Positions 1 through 8,236 of a stretch of DNA of 64,000 nt are shown piece after piece. This DNA comes from Mucilaginibacter sp. (GTDB lineage Bacteria; Bacteroidota; Bacteroidia; Sphingobacteriales; Sphingobacteriaceae). The stretch is from assembly GCF_028288205.1 (NCBI RefSeq), contig NZ_JAQBOD010000011.1, forward strand, positions 62,001 to 126,000. Reading direction: 5' to 3'. The translations under genes were made by a program, and so were the position numbers. How positions within the stretch are numbered: the stretch's first letter is position 1; each line of letters starts with the position of its first letter. The notes below the pieces were generated by a model. That model ran no database searches and was not told the DNA's origin. It worked only from the letters and a program-made list of their open reading frames with translations.

Positions 1-285
1 GCAGCCGAATTAAGAAACAGGGAACATGGCGGCGAACAGCCGGCGCGGTAATCAAAATTAATTTATCAGATCGAAGTCAAAGACCAGGCCATCGGCGCTT
101 ACCGCAGAAGGCCTGGCCCGAACAACACATAGGCGAACAATCCGCAGCAATGAAAGTTAAAAAGATCAAACGGGTATGGGACGAGGTCCTTTTCTGGGCT
201 AAAAGAGAAATGAGCCTGACGCTGATTTTTTGTTTTGTCGGACTTCCCGGCCTTTATCCAATGGTTGTACCTCAAATAACCGGCC
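1..285. other. Window start, no confident gene
   Basis: One plus-strand frame is open from base 1 to a TAA at 49-51 and reads AAELRNREHGGEQPAR; it could be the C-terminus of a gene that starts before the window, but 16 residues are too few to identify. Another frame is open from the window edge to a TGA at 297-299 and contains the small ORF listed at 150-299. No promoter, terminator or RNA gene is recognisable. Confidence 0.3.
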
Positions 286-299
286 ATGGAATTAACTGA
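150..299 (+). CDS. Possible small membrane protein, 49 aa
   Basis: An ATG-started frame of 49 codons overlaps the first 14 bases of the following methyltransferase gene. The product begins with a Lys/Arg-rich stretch (MKVKKIKRVW) and has one hydrophobic segment at about residues 21-41, which would suit a single-pass membrane peptide with a positive cytoplasmic N-terminus. I do not recognise a family, and the frame stays open upstream to the window edge, so the true start, and whether it is a gene at all, is uncertain. Confidence 0.2.
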   Translation: MKVKKIKRVWDEVLFWAKREMSLTLIFCFVGLPGLYPMVVPQITGHGIN

Positions 300-1395
300 A
301 CTTATCCGCCAGCACATCCGGGAGAATGGACCACTCTCCTTCCGCAATTTTATGGAAACCGCCCTGTATCACCCGGAGCTGGGTTATTACATGTCTGGAC
401 ACGATAAGATCGGCGCGGGCGGTGACTTTTATACCAGTTGCTGCCTGGGGCCGGTATTCGGCGCAATGATAGCCAAACAACTGGCCGAAATGTGGCGACT
501 GTCCGGCGAACCTGAATTTACAGTCGTTGAATTCGGCGCCGGTAACGGCTGGCTCTGTCATGATATCCTTGATTATTTCCGGGAATATACCAGCGTTTAT
601 GAACGACTGCATTATGTGATCATTGAAAAAAGCCCGTTCATGCGCGAAAGTGAAAGGACGCATCTGCATGAAAAGGTTTGCTGGCACAACGATCTGGAGG
701 CGGTGGGGGCTTTTACGGGTTGTGTCCTTTCTAATGAACTGTTGGATAATTTCGCGGTACACCAGGTAGTCATGCAGGATGAGTTGATGGAGGTATTTGT
801 GGATGATCAGGATGGCCTGGTGGAAGTGCTTCGGCCCGCAAGCCCACAGTTGAAGGCATACTTTAGCGAACTGAACGTGGAATTACCCGCCGGTTACCGC
901 ACCGAAGTTAACCTGGAGGCCGTGGAATGGCTTGATAAGATCAGCCGTTATTTGCAAAAAGGCTATGTGCTCACCATTGATTATGGCTACTTGTCTGATG
1001 AGTTTTATAAATCCTGCCGCAGCCGCGGGACAGTGCTTTGCTATAACCGGCACGAGGTAAACGAACAGTTTTATCATCACGTTGGAAAGCAGGATATCAC
1101 CGCTCATGTAAACTTTTCTGCCCTATGCCATTGGGGCCACCAACACGGGATGTCCTGTTGCGGGCTGACCAGCCAGGCGGAGTTTCTTCTGGCGCTGGAC
1201 TTTAAAGACTATTTGCGCAAGCAACCAAACGCAAACGGCGATATCGTTCAACTGGCCATACAGGAAGCGCGGCTGACCCGTACGCTGCTGATTGATATGG
1301 GCAGTAAGTTTAAGGTGCTTGTCCAACAAAAAGGCATGCCGAACGCGCAGCTTAGCGGACTAAGGCCGCTTGTTCAGAATGCCCGGCCCACCTGA
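286..1395 (+). CDS. SAM-dependent methyltransferase, MidA/NDUFAF7 (DUF185) family
   Basis: The 369-residue product matches the DUF185 family, whose eukaryotic member NDUFAF7/MidA is a protein arginine methyltransferase for respiratory complex I. The N-terminus has the typical MELTELIRQHIRENGPLSF opening and a YYMS segment. The SAM-binding glycine loop EFGAGNG lies at about residues 82-88, NELLDNF at about 150-156 is the family motif following the central strand, and TIDYGY comes later. Length is normal. No signal peptide or membrane segment is seen, so it should be cytoplasmic. The bacterial substrate is unknown. It is the first gene of a GC-rich block that continues to about 8.9 kb. Confidence 0.9.
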   Translation: MELTELIRQHIRENGPLSFRNFMETALYHPELGYYMSGHDKIGAGGDFYTSCCLGPVFGAMIAKQLAEMWRLSGEPEFTVVEFGAGNGWLCHDILDYFREYTSVYERLHYVIIEKSPFMRESERTHLHEKVCWHNDLEAVGAFTGCVLSNELLDNFAVHQVVMQDELMEVFVDDQDGLVEVLRPASPQLKAYFSELNVELPAGYRTEVNLEAVEWLDKISRYLQKGYVLTIDYGYLSDEFYKSCRSRGTVLCYNRHEVNEQFYHHVGKQDITAHVNFSALCHWGHQHGMSCCGLTSQAEFLLALDFKDYLRKQPNANGDIVQLAIQEARLTRTLLIDMGSKFKVLVQQKGMPNAQLSGLRPLVQNARPT

Positions 1396-1428
1396 TGCGG
1401 CTGTGTGTGGGGTATAGTTAAAGAAAGG

Positions 1429-2187
1429 TTAATCATTCATATAGTCGCCATAATAACGGTAAAATTCATTTTCATAGGTTTCGGGCAGCGGCACGGAGGG
1501 ATCAAATTCCGGGCTGTTTTTTACCGCGTTGACCGTGATATTGACGTAGACGGCAGATTCTTCCCATTTGACCTCGCTGATCCATTTGGGCGCGATCAGG
1601 ACTTTCTTTCCGGGAAACCAGTGCCCGGTATCCACCACCAGGAAATGCATCCGCCAGCTTTGGTCATCTATGATAAAATCTTCCACATCGCCTATCTCGC
1701 CGTTCGTTGCATGGATCCGGTAACCCGTAACCTCGCCGGTGCTGCGCAAATGCGGATCAACCGGCTTGTCCTTGTTAGCCGCTGCCATGATGTTTTCCTC
1801 GAACGGGATCCGGGATTCCATCATACCCGACAAACCCATACCGCCATAAAACCCCGCGCCGGGGATACCCATATAGGGCCAGTCATAGTGCGTATAAAGA
1901 TCAATCTCTTGTTGGCGCGAAACGGTTCTTTCCGTATCAATGTCAGGGCTGTTCTCAATTTGTGCTTTGGTCAGGTTTACCGGGAAAACCTGGTTTTCCC
2001 AGTCGGGTTCCTGTAGTGCCGCAGGAGAGATCAGTACCTTGCGGCCGAACAGCCAGCCACTTGTTTTGACAACCAGGTATCGGATGGTCCAGGTCTCGTC
2101 GTCAAAATAAAAACCATCTACTTTTCCAAATTCACCGTCTGTGGCTCCCGTGCGGAAGCCCACTAAACTTTTCACATTCCGTCTCAT
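1429..2187 (-). CDS. Tandem PRC-barrel domain protein
   Basis: The 252-residue product contains two copies of a PRC-barrel domain, at about residues 3-60 and 147-205. Both copies share the pattern G-x-x-x-x-A-T-[DN]-G-E-[FI]-G-x-V, an acidic turn, an aromatic strand and a K-V-L-I-[SA]-P ending, so the protein arose by internal duplication. PRC barrels occur in photosynthetic reaction-centre H subunits, RimM and many stress-associated small proteins, where they bind proteins or ligands. The linker (about 100-135) is rich in Gly, Met and Pro. It faces the methyltransferase gene tail to tail across 33 bases and is divergent from the alcohol dehydrogenase. The exact role is unknown. Confidence 0.88.
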   Translation of the reverse strand: MRRNVKSLVGFRTGATDGEFGKVDGFYFDDETWTIRYLVVKTSGWLFGRKVLISPAALQEPDWENQVFPVNLTKAQIENSPDIDTERTVSRQQEIDLYTHYDWPYMGIPGAGFYGGMGLSGMMESRIPFEENIMAAANKDKPVDPHLRSTGEVTGYRIHATNGEIGDVEDFIIDDQSWRMHFLVVDTGHWFPGKKVLIAPKWISEVKWEESAVYVNITVNAVKNSPEFDPSVPLPETYENEFYRYYGDYMND

Positions 2188-2305
2188 GATCCCTTCTGTT
2201 TATAAGCAGTGTAATAATACCATCCTGCAAAAATCATGCAGAAATGTTTGAAAAACTTTAAACATAAGCAGCGAAAAAAGTATTTATCCTATAGCAAATA
2301 CTGAT

Positions 2306-3334
2306 ATGACAAAGCCAACGGGTTTGCCGCAAACGATGCGGGCGATGATACTGGAAAAGGCAGGACAGCCCCTGACCCTAAAGGAAATTCCTTTACCCGT
2401 ACCAGCAGCCGGGCAGGTGCTGGTACAGGTACTGGCTTGCGGTGTCTGCCGGACTGATCTGCATATCATAGATGGGGAGCTTAATCATCCCAAACTTCCC
2501 CTGGTGCCAGGACATGAGATCGTCGGCCGGGTGGCTGAAATCGGCCAGCAGGTCGGGGAGCTGAAAATCGGAGATATCGTTGGCATTCCCTGGCTGGCCT
2601 ACACCTGTGGACAATGTCATTATTGCCAAAGCGGCAAGGAAAACTTGTGTGAAAACGCAGAATTTACCGGCTATACCGTCAATGGCGGTTATGCGGAATA
2701 TATGGTTGCCTACGCCGCTTATTGTTTTCGGCTGCCGCCTGATTATACCGGGCCCGGGGCCGCGCCCCTGCTTTGCGCCGGGTTGATCGGTTTCCGTTCC
2801 TATCGCATGGCGGATGCCGATGCCAAAAACATCGGTTTGTATGGTTTTGGTGCCGCGGCGCATATCCTGATCCAGGTAGCTGTGGCGCAAGGCAAGAAGT
2901 TGTTTGCCTTTACCCGCCCCGGTGATACCAAAGGACAGGCCTTTGCTATAAAGCTGGGCGCCGCCTGGGCCGGCGGAAGCGATGAGTCGCCGCCGGAAAA
3001 GCTGGACACGGCAATTATTTTTGCACCCGCGGGCGAGCTGATACCACTGGCCCTAAAAGCGACCGATAAAGGCGGCCGGGTCATTTGCGGCGGTATCCAT
3101 ATGAGCGCTATCCCCAGTTTCTCTTATGACCTGCTTTGGGAAGAAAGGATGATCCGTTCAGTGGCCAACCTTACCCGACAGGACGGGCATGATTTTTTTG
3201 CCCTGTTGCAACATATCCCTGTGCATACCCAAACGCGGTTTTTTAAACTGGCAGAAGCCAACGAGGCATTGGATCAGTTAAGAAACAGCAAGATCAAAGG
3301 CGCCGCGGTATTGGTGATGGATAAAAAAAACTGA
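2306..3334 (+). CDS. Zinc-dependent alcohol dehydrogenase
   Basis: This 342-residue medium-chain dehydrogenase should oxidise alcohols or reduce aldehydes with NAD(P). Catalytic-zinc ligands are visible as C48 in GVCRTDLH and in GHE (69-71). The structural-zinc lobe is the four-cysteine set at C101, C104, C107 and C115 (CGQCHYC then C). A Rossmann glycine motif GLYGFGAAAH follows near residue 176. The protein has an N-terminal extension of about ten residues; the methionine at residue 11 (MRAMILEKAG) is the common family start and would give a start at 2336. It resembles the AdhA/AdhP-like zinc-binding subgroup of the GC-rich block. Substrate cannot be read from sequence. Confidence 0.92.
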   Translation: MTKPTGLPQTMRAMILEKAGQPLTLKEIPLPVPAAGQVLVQVLACGVCRTDLHIIDGELNHPKLPLVPGHEIVGRVAEIGQQVGELKIGDIVGIPWLAYTCGQCHYCQSGKENLCENAEFTGYTVNGGYAEYMVAYAAYCFRLPPDYTGPGAAPLLCAGLIGFRSYRMADADAKNIGLYGFGAAAHILIQVAVAQGKKLFAFTRPGDTKGQAFAIKLGAAWAGGSDESPPEKLDTAIIFAPAGELIPLALKATDKGGRVICGGIHMSAIPSFSYDLLWEERMIRSVANLTRQDGHDFFALLQHIPVHTQTRFFKLAEANEALDQLRNSKIKGAAVLVMDKKN

Positions 3335-3637
3335 TGGGGCTGATTTGGAGCCTCAAATGGCCTTCCTCTATTGCCTCCCGAAAGGTATCAAGGGTTAGTA
3401 AAGCAGATTACTTATACGCAGACAAAATATTTTCAAATTATTTAAACATTGGCCAAAACCAAGTGTTATTTTATTAACATGAATGTGCGATTATAAGGTA
3501 TACAGGTGATGGCCCTGAACGCCGGGCACCGGTGAACGGCTGACGTTCAATGGATTATTCAATCTTTGATTCATTCATGAAATTTCCTACGTTATCAATA
3601 ATTAACGGTTTATCCTCAAATTTTAATAGTGCTGATT
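3335..3637. other. Intergenic region without recognised features
   Basis: About 300 bases separate the dehydrogenase from the ferritin-like gene. The segment has mixed composition (AT-rich around 3420-3480, GC-rich around 3505-3545). I see no strong hairpin followed by T, no clear TAnnTTTG box and no convincing reading frame. Confidence 0.4.
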
Positions 3638-4162
3638 ATGGAAACAACCATCATGCAGGCAACCAATTCAAAACTCAAGGAGTTTTTCGTGGACCAATTA
3701 AAGGATATGTACTGGGCGGAAAAGAAGCTCGTCAAAACCCTGCCCAAGCTGCAGGAAGCCGCGACTGCGCCCGAACTGAAAAACGCCTTTGCCAACCATT
3801 GCGGGCAAACCCAGGCGCATGTCCGCCGCCTGGAAGAAGTTTTTGGCCTGGTCAACGAAGAGGTAGACGACACTAAATGCCAGGCGATGGCTGGCATAGT
3901 GGATGAAGGCGCGGATATCATCGACGATACGGAAGAAGGCACCGCCCAGCGTGATGTCGGGCTGATTTTTGCCGGGCAAAAGGCCGAGCACTACGAAATT
4001 GCCACCTATGGCGGACTGGTTACGCTGGCCAGGACCATGGGCTACCCGGTAGCCGCTGACCTGCTGGCACAGACACTCGCCGAAGAAAAGGAGGCGGATG
4101 ACCTGCTGACACAGATCGCGGAGAATAACGTCAACTACCGCGCAAGCCGCGAACAGGATTAA
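3638..4162 (+). CDS. Ferritin-like protein, YciE/YciF (DUF892) family
   Basis: The product of about 174 residues is a four-helix ferritin-like protein of the YciE/YciF group, which is induced by stress in enterobacteria. The family opening LKEFFVDQLKDMYWAEKKL and a second helix with NHCGQTQAHVRRLEEVF are clear, with Glu and His residues placed as diiron ligands (AEKKL, HCGQTQAH, AEHYEIATYG, EEKEADDLL). I chose the ATG at 3638; a GTG at 3629 is in frame upstream and an ATG at 3653 (MQATNSKLKEFF) is equally credible because the conserved domain begins just after it. It sits in the GC-rich stress block with a small protein gene and a phosphoribosyltransferase downstream. Confidence 0.9.
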   Translation: METTIMQATNSKLKEFFVDQLKDMYWAEKKLVKTLPKLQEAATAPELKNAFANHCGQTQAHVRRLEEVFGLVNEEVDDTKCQAMAGIVDEGADIIDDTEEGTAQRDVGLIFAGQKAEHYEIATYGGLVTLARTMGYPVAADLLAQTLAEEKEADDLLTQIAENNVNYRASREQD

Positions 4163-4245
4163 TCCGGAATGTCGGAAGAATTTCGGGCGCCGGCAAGCAG
4201 CAACGCTTGCCGGCTATTGCTGTTTATACTGTAAAATAAAAAGTG

Positions 4246-4593
4246 ATGGATATCCAGGTAAAAGATCCTTCGACAGGCGCGCTGCTCATGCTTGACGCCA
4301 GGCCGGAGCAACACCGGGGCGAACACGGCTTCCGCATTCGTCACCCGAACGGATCGGGCTTCCTGATCGTTAACCGGTCGGGCACCTGGCGGGTGGCGGA
4401 CGACCACCATATTGACGCCGGGTTTTTGATCAACATCGGGCTGGCGCTGGAAGGCCATTCGGTCAGGGAGCAGACCGGGACAAATGCCAAGGAAAGCAGC
4501 CAGGCAGGTGATGATCTGCCTTATACAGATAACCAGCCTAACATCAATAGCGGATTTGGTGATGAAGGCATGATCAACCCTAACGAATCCTGA
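4246..4593 (+). CDS. Hypothetical small acidic protein
   Basis: The 115-residue product has no family that I recognise. It begins MDIQVKDPSTGALLMLDARP, has a central part with RHPNGSGFLIVNRSGTWRV, and ends in a polar, Asn/Asp-rich tail (about residues 80-115) that looks disordered. There is no signal peptide or membrane segment. ATG at 4246 is preferred to the GTG one codon earlier. It lies 83 bases after the ferritin-like gene and 16 bases before the phosphoribosyltransferase gene, so co-transcription with the latter is likely. Composition matches the GC-rich block, which supports it being real. Confidence 0.6.
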   Translation: MDIQVKDPSTGALLMLDARPEQHRGEHGFRIRHPNGSGFLIVNRSGTWRVADDHHIDAGFLINIGLALEGHSVREQTGTNAKESSQAGDDLPYTDNQPNINSGFGDEGMINPNES

Positions 4594-4609
4594 ACATAAA
4601 AAAGAAGCG

Positions 4610-5260
4610 ATGCAGCGTATTTTCAAAAACAGGCAGCACGCCGGGAAAGAACTGGGCCGTTGGCTTAGGCCAAAATACCGGCAATTGAACCCGCTGGTAC
4701 TGGGCATTCCCCGGGGCGGCGTGGCGGTCGCGTATGAAGTGGCCCTGGAACTGGGCGCTGAATTGGCGGTGGTAGTAGCCAAGAAGCTGCCGCTGCCGAC
4801 TCACCCGGAGTTTGGCTTTGGCGCGGTTGCCGAAGATGGCTCTGTCTATGTGAACCCAGAGGCCGAACAGGTGTTACCCGCGGAAATGATCAGGGATACC
4901 ATTCGTGAGCAACAGGAAGAGATCCGTCGCCGGGTACAAGTTTACCGGCAAGGCAAGGCCCTGCCCGAACTGGCGGGCCGGATAGTGATAATAGTGGATG
5001 ACGGTATTGCTACCGGCGCGACCCTGGTACCTGTACTGGAACTTTGCCGTAAAATGAACGCCGGGCAAATCATTATTGCTGTCCCGGTCTCCGGAACGCG
5101 TTATGATCCGCGTCTTGAAAAAGCGGACCGGATGGAAATACTGCACCAGCCCGAAGAGTTTAATGCGGTTGGCCAGGCTTATGCCGCCTTTGACGATTTC
5201 TCTGATAGGGAGGTGGTAGCCTTGCTGGAAAAGGCAAAAAAAACACGAAGCACAATTTGA
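4610..5260 (+). CDS. Phosphoribosyltransferase family protein
   Basis: This 216-residue protein is a type I PRTase-fold enzyme. The PRPP-binding loop is IVIIVDDGIATGATL (about residues 124-138), with the two acidic residues and the TGAT turn, and an early PPi-loop-like segment is KKLPLPTHPEFGFGAV. Relatives of this kind are often fused to, or next to, a dienelactone-hydrolase-like domain; here a fitting hydrolase lies 3 kb away at 8237-8893. The natural base or substrate is not known. The start ATG at 4610 follows the preceding stop by 16 bases. Confidence 0.88.
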   Translation: MQRIFKNRQHAGKELGRWLRPKYRQLNPLVLGIPRGGVAVAYEVALELGAELAVVVAKKLPLPTHPEFGFGAVAEDGSVYVNPEAEQVLPAEMIRDTIREQQEEIRRRVQVYRQGKALPELAGRIVIIVDDGIATGATLVPVLELCRKMNAGQIIIAVPVSGTRYDPRLEKADRMEILHQPEEFNAVGQAYAAFDDFSDREVVALLEKAKKTRSTI

Positions 5261-5404
5261 AAACCGGGGATACCTAAGATGGTGTGGCAAGAAAAGATAG
5301 ATGCCATGAAGATGTTTTATTTTTTTAAAGTATGGAAATCTATGTGATTGGATGAGCCGGTCTTGGTTTCGTAAGGCTTGTCAGATTTTAGGTAGCTTAC
5401 TTTC

Positions 5405-5794
5405 TTAGGGATTTGGCCGGTAGGTTTTAACCCACCAGGTATTGCCGAACGGGTCCATAAAGCCGCCGCTGCGTCCATAGGGATTGTCTTTAGGGGGCAG
5501 AATAGGCGTCGCGCCCGCTTTAATGGCTTTATGATAGATCTCATCCGCATCCGACATATAAATAAAACCGCCACCTGTACAAGGAGCCAGTTGCTGGGTG
5601 TCGCCGGAAAACATGATGACGCTTTCGCCAATGGCGAGCTCCGCATGGGCGATGGTTTGCGCATCACTTTTGAAATTCATTTTTTCTTTGGCATCAAAAA
5701 CTTCCTGCATGAAACGGATGAAACCAGCGGCATCCCTCATGACGAGGTAGGGCATGACCCGCTGGTGATCGGGTGGGAATATTAGTGTGCTCAT
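5405..5794 (-). CDS. VOC family (glyoxalase/PhnB-like) protein
   Basis: The 129-residue product has the vicinal-oxygen-chelate fold in the PhnB-like arrangement: RVMPYLVMRDAAGFIRFM at the N-terminus, a central HAELAIGESVIMFSGD strand pair, and a C-terminal GRSGGFMDPFGNTWWV motif. The conserved DPFGN turn and the histidine in AHAEL are typical. PhnB-like proteins are mostly uncharacterised; some bind small aromatic ligands or antibiotics. It is convergent with the phosphoribosyltransferase and divergent from the DUF2231-Rieske gene. Confidence 0.9.
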   Translation of the reverse strand: MSTLIFPPDHQRVMPYLVMRDAAGFIRFMQEVFDAKEKMNFKSDAQTIAHAELAIGESVIMFSGDTQQLAPCTGGGFIYMSDADEIYHKAIKAGATPILPPKDNPYGRSGGFMDPFGNTWWVKTYRPNP

Positions 5795-5918
5795 AAGGTT
5801 GTTAATGTGTCTTTGGCATGCATAAATTCATGATACTTTTAAAACACTTCTCCTTAAACCGATGTTTTATAATTGTTTCGGATACATTCCGATTGTTTGC
5901 AATGATAAACGCTAAATC

Positions 5919-6713
5919 ATGAAAAGTAAAGCCAGTATCAAAGGACATCCGCTTCATCCAATTCTTGTGACTTTTCCTATTGCGTTTTTTACAGGCACAC
6001 TGGTATTTGATGTGTTAGGGGTTTTAAAGGGTAATACCGGTTATCGCCAAACCGGTGAGTTTTTAGAGCTGGCCGGTCTGATAACCGCCTGTATAGCCGC
6101 TATTCCGGGACTGGTAGATTATTTTTATACGGTACCTCCGGTTAGTTCTGCCAAAAAAAGAGCCACGCAACATGGGTTGATCAATTTGTTATTGGTTTTG
6201 ATATTTATTGCAGCCTATGTGCTTAGAAATAAAAGTATAGTATCCTTTCCTGTTATTGTAGGATCAGAACTTGCCGGGTTTATTTTGATGGGCGTTTCCG
6301 GATGGCTGGGCGGCACCCTGGTTTACCGTAACCAGATCGGTGTTGATCCGAGGTACGCGGGTGCAGGTAAATGGAATGAGGTCTATCTGAAAGATTCAGG
6401 TAATTTAATGGTGGTAGCAGTAGCAGGAGAACTACAAACCGGTCAAATGAAATTGTTGCATATTGACAGTAAGCGTATTGTATTAGGTAAAACAGCAGAA
6501 AGTTATGTGGCCTTTGACGACCGGTGCACTCACAAAGGGGGTTCACTGGCTGGCGGAATGATGATCTGCGGTACGGTACAATGCCCCTGGCATGGTTCGC
6601 AGTTTGATTGCAAAACCGGGGAAGTAAAAGCCGGTCCGGCAAAAGACAGTATCAATACCTATAAAATATCCCTAAAAGAGGGAAAGGTATATCTTTCGCT
6701 TTCACCCGATTGA
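5919..6713 (+). CDS. DUF2231 membrane domain fused to a Rieske [2Fe-2S] domain
   Basis: This 264-residue protein joins an N-terminal DUF2231 membrane domain (KGHPLHPILVTFPIAFF at about 8-24, four hydrophobic segments to about residue 145) to a soluble C-terminal Rieske domain. The cluster ligands are visible as CTH and, 17 residues later, CPWH. Such fusions are thought to be membrane-anchored electron carriers, though no partner oxidase is encoded nearby. The domain order and length are as in other Bacteroidota. It is plus-strand, 206 bases before the transaldolase gene. Confidence 0.93.
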   Translation: MKSKASIKGHPLHPILVTFPIAFFTGTLVFDVLGVLKGNTGYRQTGEFLELAGLITACIAAIPGLVDYFYTVPPVSSAKKRATQHGLINLLLVLIFIAAYVLRNKSIVSFPVIVGSELAGFILMGVSGWLGGTLVYRNQIGVDPRYAGAGKWNEVYLKDSGNLMVVAVAGELQTGQMKLLHIDSKRIVLGKTAESYVAFDDRCTHKGGSLAGGMMICGTVQCPWHGSQFDCKTGEVKAGPAKDSINTYKISLKEGKVYLSLSPD

Positions 6714-6920
6714 CAACATTCGCTTAATGCGTTCCATGAAAAGCCTTTCCTGTTTTACCCCGGCGGGCATTAAGTTTTTGATGGTAAACTCCCCGCAGTA
6801 ACCGTCAAATCCGGCAGGCTGAAAAAAACACAAACTAACAGGAATTAAAATTGTTTTATAGAGAGTTAATATATGTTGAGATGAAGGAACCAGGCCTCCG
6901 CCATTTAAAATTCTTGAATC

Positions 6921-8030
6921 ATGGAAATGAATAAAATCAAACAAATACATGAATTCGGCCAAAGTATTTGGCTGGATTTTCTCGACCGTAAGCTGATCCG
7001 TTCCGGCAGATTAAAAAGACTGATCGAGGAAGACGGCCTGCGGGGCATGACCTCCAACCCGGCCATCTTTGAAAAAGCCATCAGCGGCAGCACGGATTAT
7101 GACGAGCAGATACGGGAATTGGCAGAAAAATATCAAAATAATGAAGCCATTTTTTATGAGTTGGCAATCACCGATATTCGGGAGGCAACCGATCTGTTCG
7201 GACCCGTTTTTACGGGCGACCGGGATGGCTATGTCAGCCTGGAAGTTTCGCCACACCTGGCGCATGATACCAGCCGGACGATCCGCCAGGCGACGGAACT
7301 CTGGCGAAAAGTGGATAGAAAAAACGTGATGATCAAAATCCCTGCGACCGCCGAAGGCCTGCCCGCGATCCGCAGGGCCATTTGCGAGGGCATTAATGTA
7401 AATATTACGCTGCTTTTCGGCCTGGATCGTTATGAAGCCGTTACCGACGCTTACCTGTCGGGCCTGGAAGACCGCTTAGCAGATGGACATCCCATCGATC
7501 AGATCGCTTCGGTCGCCAGCTTTTTCCTGAGCCGGATTGATGTGCTGGTGGACCAGATGCTGGAAACCAAAGGACATCCCGAGCTAAAGGGCGAGGTTGC
7601 AATTGCCTGCGCGAAACAGGCCTACCAGATCTATAAGCAAGTGTTTAGCAGCGAGCGCTTTAAAAAGCTGCAGGAAAAAGGCGCCAGGCCACAGCATGTT
7701 TTATGGGCCAGCACCGGCACCAAGGATCCATCTTTCCCGGATACCAAGTATGTGGACGCCCTCATTGGCCCGGAAACGGTGAATACCGTTCCACTGGAAA
7801 CACTGGAAGCTTACCGCGATCATGGGCACCCCGAAAGCCGCCTGGATCAGGACCCGGATCTGGCGGCACAGACGCTGGCCCGGCTGAAAAAGATTGGGAT
7901 CAATATCGACGAGGTTACCGCGCAACTGGAAAACGAGGGCATCGAAAAATTCAACAAGCCCTATGACCAGCTGTTACAGGCTATCGAGGAGAAAAAAGCC
8001 CGGTCGCCGCTCAAGTCTTACGCGCTTTAA
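6921..8030 (+). CDS. tal: Transaldolase
   Basis: The 369-residue enzyme transfers a dihydroxyacetone unit between sugar phosphates in the non-oxidative pentose phosphate pathway. It belongs to the longer transaldolase subfamily: the GMTSNPAIFEKAI motif lies near residues 41-53, the Schiff-base lysine is in VMIKIPATAEG, and ASVASFFLSRID and WASTGTKDP follow in order. An internal methionine at residue 3 offers an alternative start at 6927. It is cytoplasmic. In this GC-rich block it may support NADPH or sugar-phosphate balance under stress, which is inference. Confidence 0.96.
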   Translation: MEMNKIKQIHEFGQSIWLDFLDRKLIRSGRLKRLIEEDGLRGMTSNPAIFEKAISGSTDYDEQIRELAEKYQNNEAIFYELAITDIREATDLFGPVFTGDRDGYVSLEVSPHLAHDTSRTIRQATELWRKVDRKNVMIKIPATAEGLPAIRRAICEGINVNITLLFGLDRYEAVTDAYLSGLEDRLADGHPIDQIASVASFFLSRIDVLVDQMLETKGHPELKGEVAIACAKQAYQIYKQVFSSERFKKLQEKGARPQHVLWASTGTKDPSFPDTKYVDALIGPETVNTVPLETLEAYRDHGHPESRLDQDPDLAAQTLARLKKIGINIDEVTAQLENEGIEKFNKPYDQLLQAIEEKKARSPLKSYAL

Positions 8031-8183
8031 TAGCCTTGCTCTGGAAACGGGCGCATTGCCAGATCAGGCCAAAACGGTTGGCAATTTGATCTGTTCCGGT
8101 ATTTTGGAGTTTCCGGCTAAAATCCAGCGCTCCGGGCAGAATAGTTCGGCGGTAATTTGACCATTGCTGATTTCGCCAAAAAC

Positions 8184-8205
8184 AATGGCAGGCTTTTCTG
8201 CCATT
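8184..8205. terminator. Hairpin between convergent genes
   Basis: AATGGCAG at 8184-8191 pairs perfectly with CTGCCATT at 8198-8205 over a six-base loop. An A run lies before it and a short T run after it, so it could stop transcription from both the transaldolase and the facing hydrolase gene. Confidence 0.5.
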
Positions 8206-8236
8206 TTAACCAGGATGGGTTGCTTTGGTGCAACCG

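Noticed and set aside
1405-2016. Plus-strand frame of 203 codons opposite the PRC-barrel gene
   Set aside because: The minus strand encodes two clear PRC-barrel domains across the same span.
6702-6962. Minus-strand frame of 86 codons between the Rieske protein and transaldolase genes
   Set aside because: The segment GFDGYCGEFTIKNLMPAG looks somewhat protein-like, but the frame overlaps the transaldolase start, has no family match that I recognise and no start signal; at most a fragment of a lost gene.
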